IMG/VR virus record: IMGVR_UViG_3300021197_001049
Span: 1 to 32,192 of that record
Strand: one strand, 5' to 3'
DNA length: 32,192 nt
Source of the DNA: a virus
This document shows, one piece after another, positions 31,201-32,192 of the stretch. The notes under the pieces were generated by a model. It was not told the DNA's origin and made no database searches. It was given only the letters and a program-made list of their open reading frames with translations. Each line of letters opens with the position of its first letter. The stretch's first letter is position 1. The position numbers and the translations under genes are program-made.

Positions 31201-32192
31201 GGTAGTAAAATATACAACGAAATTATTGATGCAGCTAAAAAAAGTTTAATAAGAGCTTATGGAAAAACATTAAACATTAAAGGTGTAGCAGCTAGAGAAA
31301 GAGCTGTAGTTGCAGAAATACAAAAAGAACACAACAGTCTTACTAGTCCTTTGTTTAAACAAATAAAAAACTGGTTGTCATACGGTTTAGCCCAAGAGTT
31401 TGTACCACAGTCCCTTAGGAAAGACATTTATTTTTCAAATTTGAAGGAGTTTAGAGAAGAAATAACAAAACTCGTGTCAACTGCTGATTTAGTTCAAGTA
31501 GAAAGAATGGTTAGTGAGGTTGATAGAATTTTTACTATTTATAAAGAAACTCTTACTAGAAAGGGTGATGTGGAAAAAGCAGTGGATAATCTTGAGTTAC
31601 CTCCAGACGCTATAAGAAAATATGATAAAGATAAAAAAGTAAGTGTATACGATAAGACTATACCTAGTGAAACTCAAATTGTAGCCTTTGCTAATCAACC
31701 AGCGAAAATACCAGCTAGAGACAAAAGTGGTAACGTAATGAGAAACCCAGATACTGGAGATGTTATGATGGTTAGAAGCGGGTTAAAAGGAACTAGAAAA
31801 GACGGTATAACTAAAAACATAGTTAACGGTTTAGTTTTTGACGCGGCAATGGAAGCTAGACAAAGTAAAGAAGTTCAAGATAAATTAAAACAACTTGATG
31901 TAGATGTTACAAGTGTGCAAGAGTTGAGCGCGGCGACGGGTAGACCAGTTGATCTTAAGTTTTCAAAATCAGTTGTTATTGATGAAAAAACTTTTAGTGA
32001 AGAAAGACTACAAGATATGTTTAATAAAGAAATTAAACATACTTCTTTAATGGGTGATAATCAAAAACAAAAATCAATTAAATTTATCGATAGTACTATA
32101 AGAAATCTAGATCCAGTTGTATATAGCACTGTTGTTTACCAACTTGAAGTTTTAAAAGAGCAAATATCAAAAGACCTTACTATTAAAGAGAT
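28252..32192 (+). CDS. Giant ejection-type protein with zincin site (3' end outside window)
   Basis: The frame is open from ATG 28252 to the window end (at least 1,313 codons), so the gene is truncated by the window. Residues 1-245 are charged and helical, with YSVSSGYAVEWLEKHPG near the start. Residues about 249-295 form a Gly/Ala-rich hydrophobic stretch (TLATTLAGGAIGTAAGSV, LGNVAGGVIGL) that could enter a membrane. Residues about 310-440 hold further Gly-rich segments. A zincin-type peptidase site follows: a strand (NTIIINTDV), HELLH at 651-655 and, 52 residues on, EYFTIFSDAIENG with Glu707 as the candidate third ligand. The rest is Lys/Glu-rich helix. This fits a virion-packaged protein injected with DNA; in crAss-like phages very large injected proteins occupy this region. 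The protease call is by motif. Confidence 0.7.
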   Translation, partial: MERFLYEGKTYSVSSGYAVEWLEKHPGAIKISAQAKSKPQRQTSWWRGEEGWLPDEFQAGVQRSNIDLDTSIKDKNYTDQTGILKQNASLFSPKEKSFVDNTLDWWRIDANETQEKNTFVEDWFGKNQLTDLLGDQGRIVENSWNGSKDIQEFLEVYGKDKASDLTEDEMAKLFLAMEEQSKTGVSDEMLEFTRKLNRDENSKTFNWIDSLTDGTLAENPTLAWEVAVSSFLGMGTALWNSEDVRAYTAKTTLATTLAGGAIGTAAGSVIPGLGNVAGGVIGLKRGFFSGIFSGVGGSIETANTFGEQLRKELKDANLEWNEENVKKILKDEETFKRIKHKAFTKGATVQGIDMIANAIAPGIGRLGGKVVKGLGKSTSTANRIAGASAATVDMAGGAGGEYLSQRAIGEQATGKSLILEAVGEIGTSGPASIIQAIRNPKKYSLNGKDASKEDVKSFLNDANITDEELMSADVDIQNDVDLQELLQEREQNAIIKAQIDPRVNEQADIDKIIDLQKKYNKVKGGKTESAKNQASEIKQQIKDIENQYKPEGEKFSSTSTPDAIKKLESNKKVIGVYAEKVFKAKLDFAKKHSKLYNMTLDDNMSKEQIIAKYGKAAGESNGFVDPKTNTIIINTDVAKTKGIEGGNVGNHELLHGIIKASNIEIKQETINSFLKNIGSANAAVIQKRIDENQDVYTEQYMNDNRDEYFTIFSDAIENGDIKFDEGVFTLVKDSIRRLFAQLGYSNVNFDNAESAYNFLKDYNRSIHKGALSRGAIKATKGDANFSNTVSSQSKSQAAESVNEIEQGLKDKLKADNQEYTKDQFLYSEEFDDIYRSIKESNGAINNYILSLGLGDKKTKKVIQYASDRLKGYNPQEKRKTDSKEAVTVGERVMSDIMYAKLDADKSLAIESKKEGKTLRIDAAKRTQEGESTFDLEDTGVDARLEALETENLSPAARAKKRADKAKGKQVKESEFRNKVGFKTGSKIYNEIIDAAKKSLIRAYGKTLNIKGVAARERAVVAEIQKEHNSLTSPLFKQIKNWLSYGLAQEFVPQSLRKDIYFSNLKEFREEITKLVSTADLVQVERMVSEVDRIFTIYKETLTRKGDVEKAVDNLELPPDAIRKYDKDKKVSVYDKTIPSETQIVAFANQPAKIPARDKSGNVMRNPDTGDVMMVRSGLKGTRKDGITKNIVNGLVFDAAMEARQSKEVQDKLKQLDVDVTSVQELSAATGRPVDLKFSKSVVIDEKTFSEERLQDMFNKEIKHTSLMGDNQKQKSIKFIDSTIRNLDPVVYSTVVYQLEVLKEQISKDLTIKE

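Noticed and set aside
1-32192. tRNAs, CRISPR arrays, integrase, attachment sites or insertion sequences
   Set aside because: None seen by reading: no cloverleaf with a GGTTCGAATCC-like arm, no regularly spaced identical direct repeats, no transposase or integrase frame, and no intergenic gap large enough to hold an array.

Overview
The window is a 32 kb stretch of a double-stranded DNA phage genome, holding the virion-assembly half and packed on the + strand. The likely host is a marine or aquatic member of the Bacteroidetes (Flavobacteriia-like). The base composition is AT-rich. There are no Shine-Dalgarno sequences; many starts follow A/T-only leaders. The virion protein set (TerL, long-tailed portal, HK97-type capsid protein, ring or stabilisation proteins, glutamine-rich ejection proteins) resembles that of crAss-like and related Bacteroidetes podoviruses. 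One tail protein carries cysteine repeats and a SprB-like module that look like those of flavobacterial cell-surface proteins. The taxonomic call is inference, made without database searches.

Layout. (1) 1-1654: a partial winged-helix-like gene, a basic Cys-rich small protein, a small HExxH (zincin) protein, and two membrane proteins, the second a good match to the GTA-type 3-TM holin family. This is a possible lysis cassette. (2) 1659-3774: a candidate virion protein, two small conserved-looking proteins, a protein that reads as two GroES-like domains in tandem, and a candidate small terminase subunit. (3) 3774-11216: large terminase, portal, scaffold-like acidic protein and major capsid protein, closed by an intrinsic terminator at about 11234-11262. 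(4) 11288-14455: a capsid-associated protein, a strong UACG-loop hairpin, a 54-aa protein and two head-tail connector or ring candidates. (5) 14459-25304: a 2,908-aa tail protein whose C-terminal third holds 13 Cys-Asp repeats and one SprB-like module, then two further virion proteins. (6) 25359-25850: a cupin. (7) 25876-32192: ejection-type internal proteins, ending in a giant protein (at least 1,313 residues, running off the window) with a glycine-rich hydrophobic segment and a second HExxH zincin site.

The genes form a continuous late module: chaperone-assisted capsid folding, packaging, head assembly, connector and tail, host recognition, and DNA/protein ejection, plus lysis. Genes are nearly contiguous (often TAATG or ATGA junctions). 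No gap exceeds about 75 bases, so there is no long non-coding stretch. No tRNA, CRISPR array, insertion sequence, integrase or attachment site was seen.
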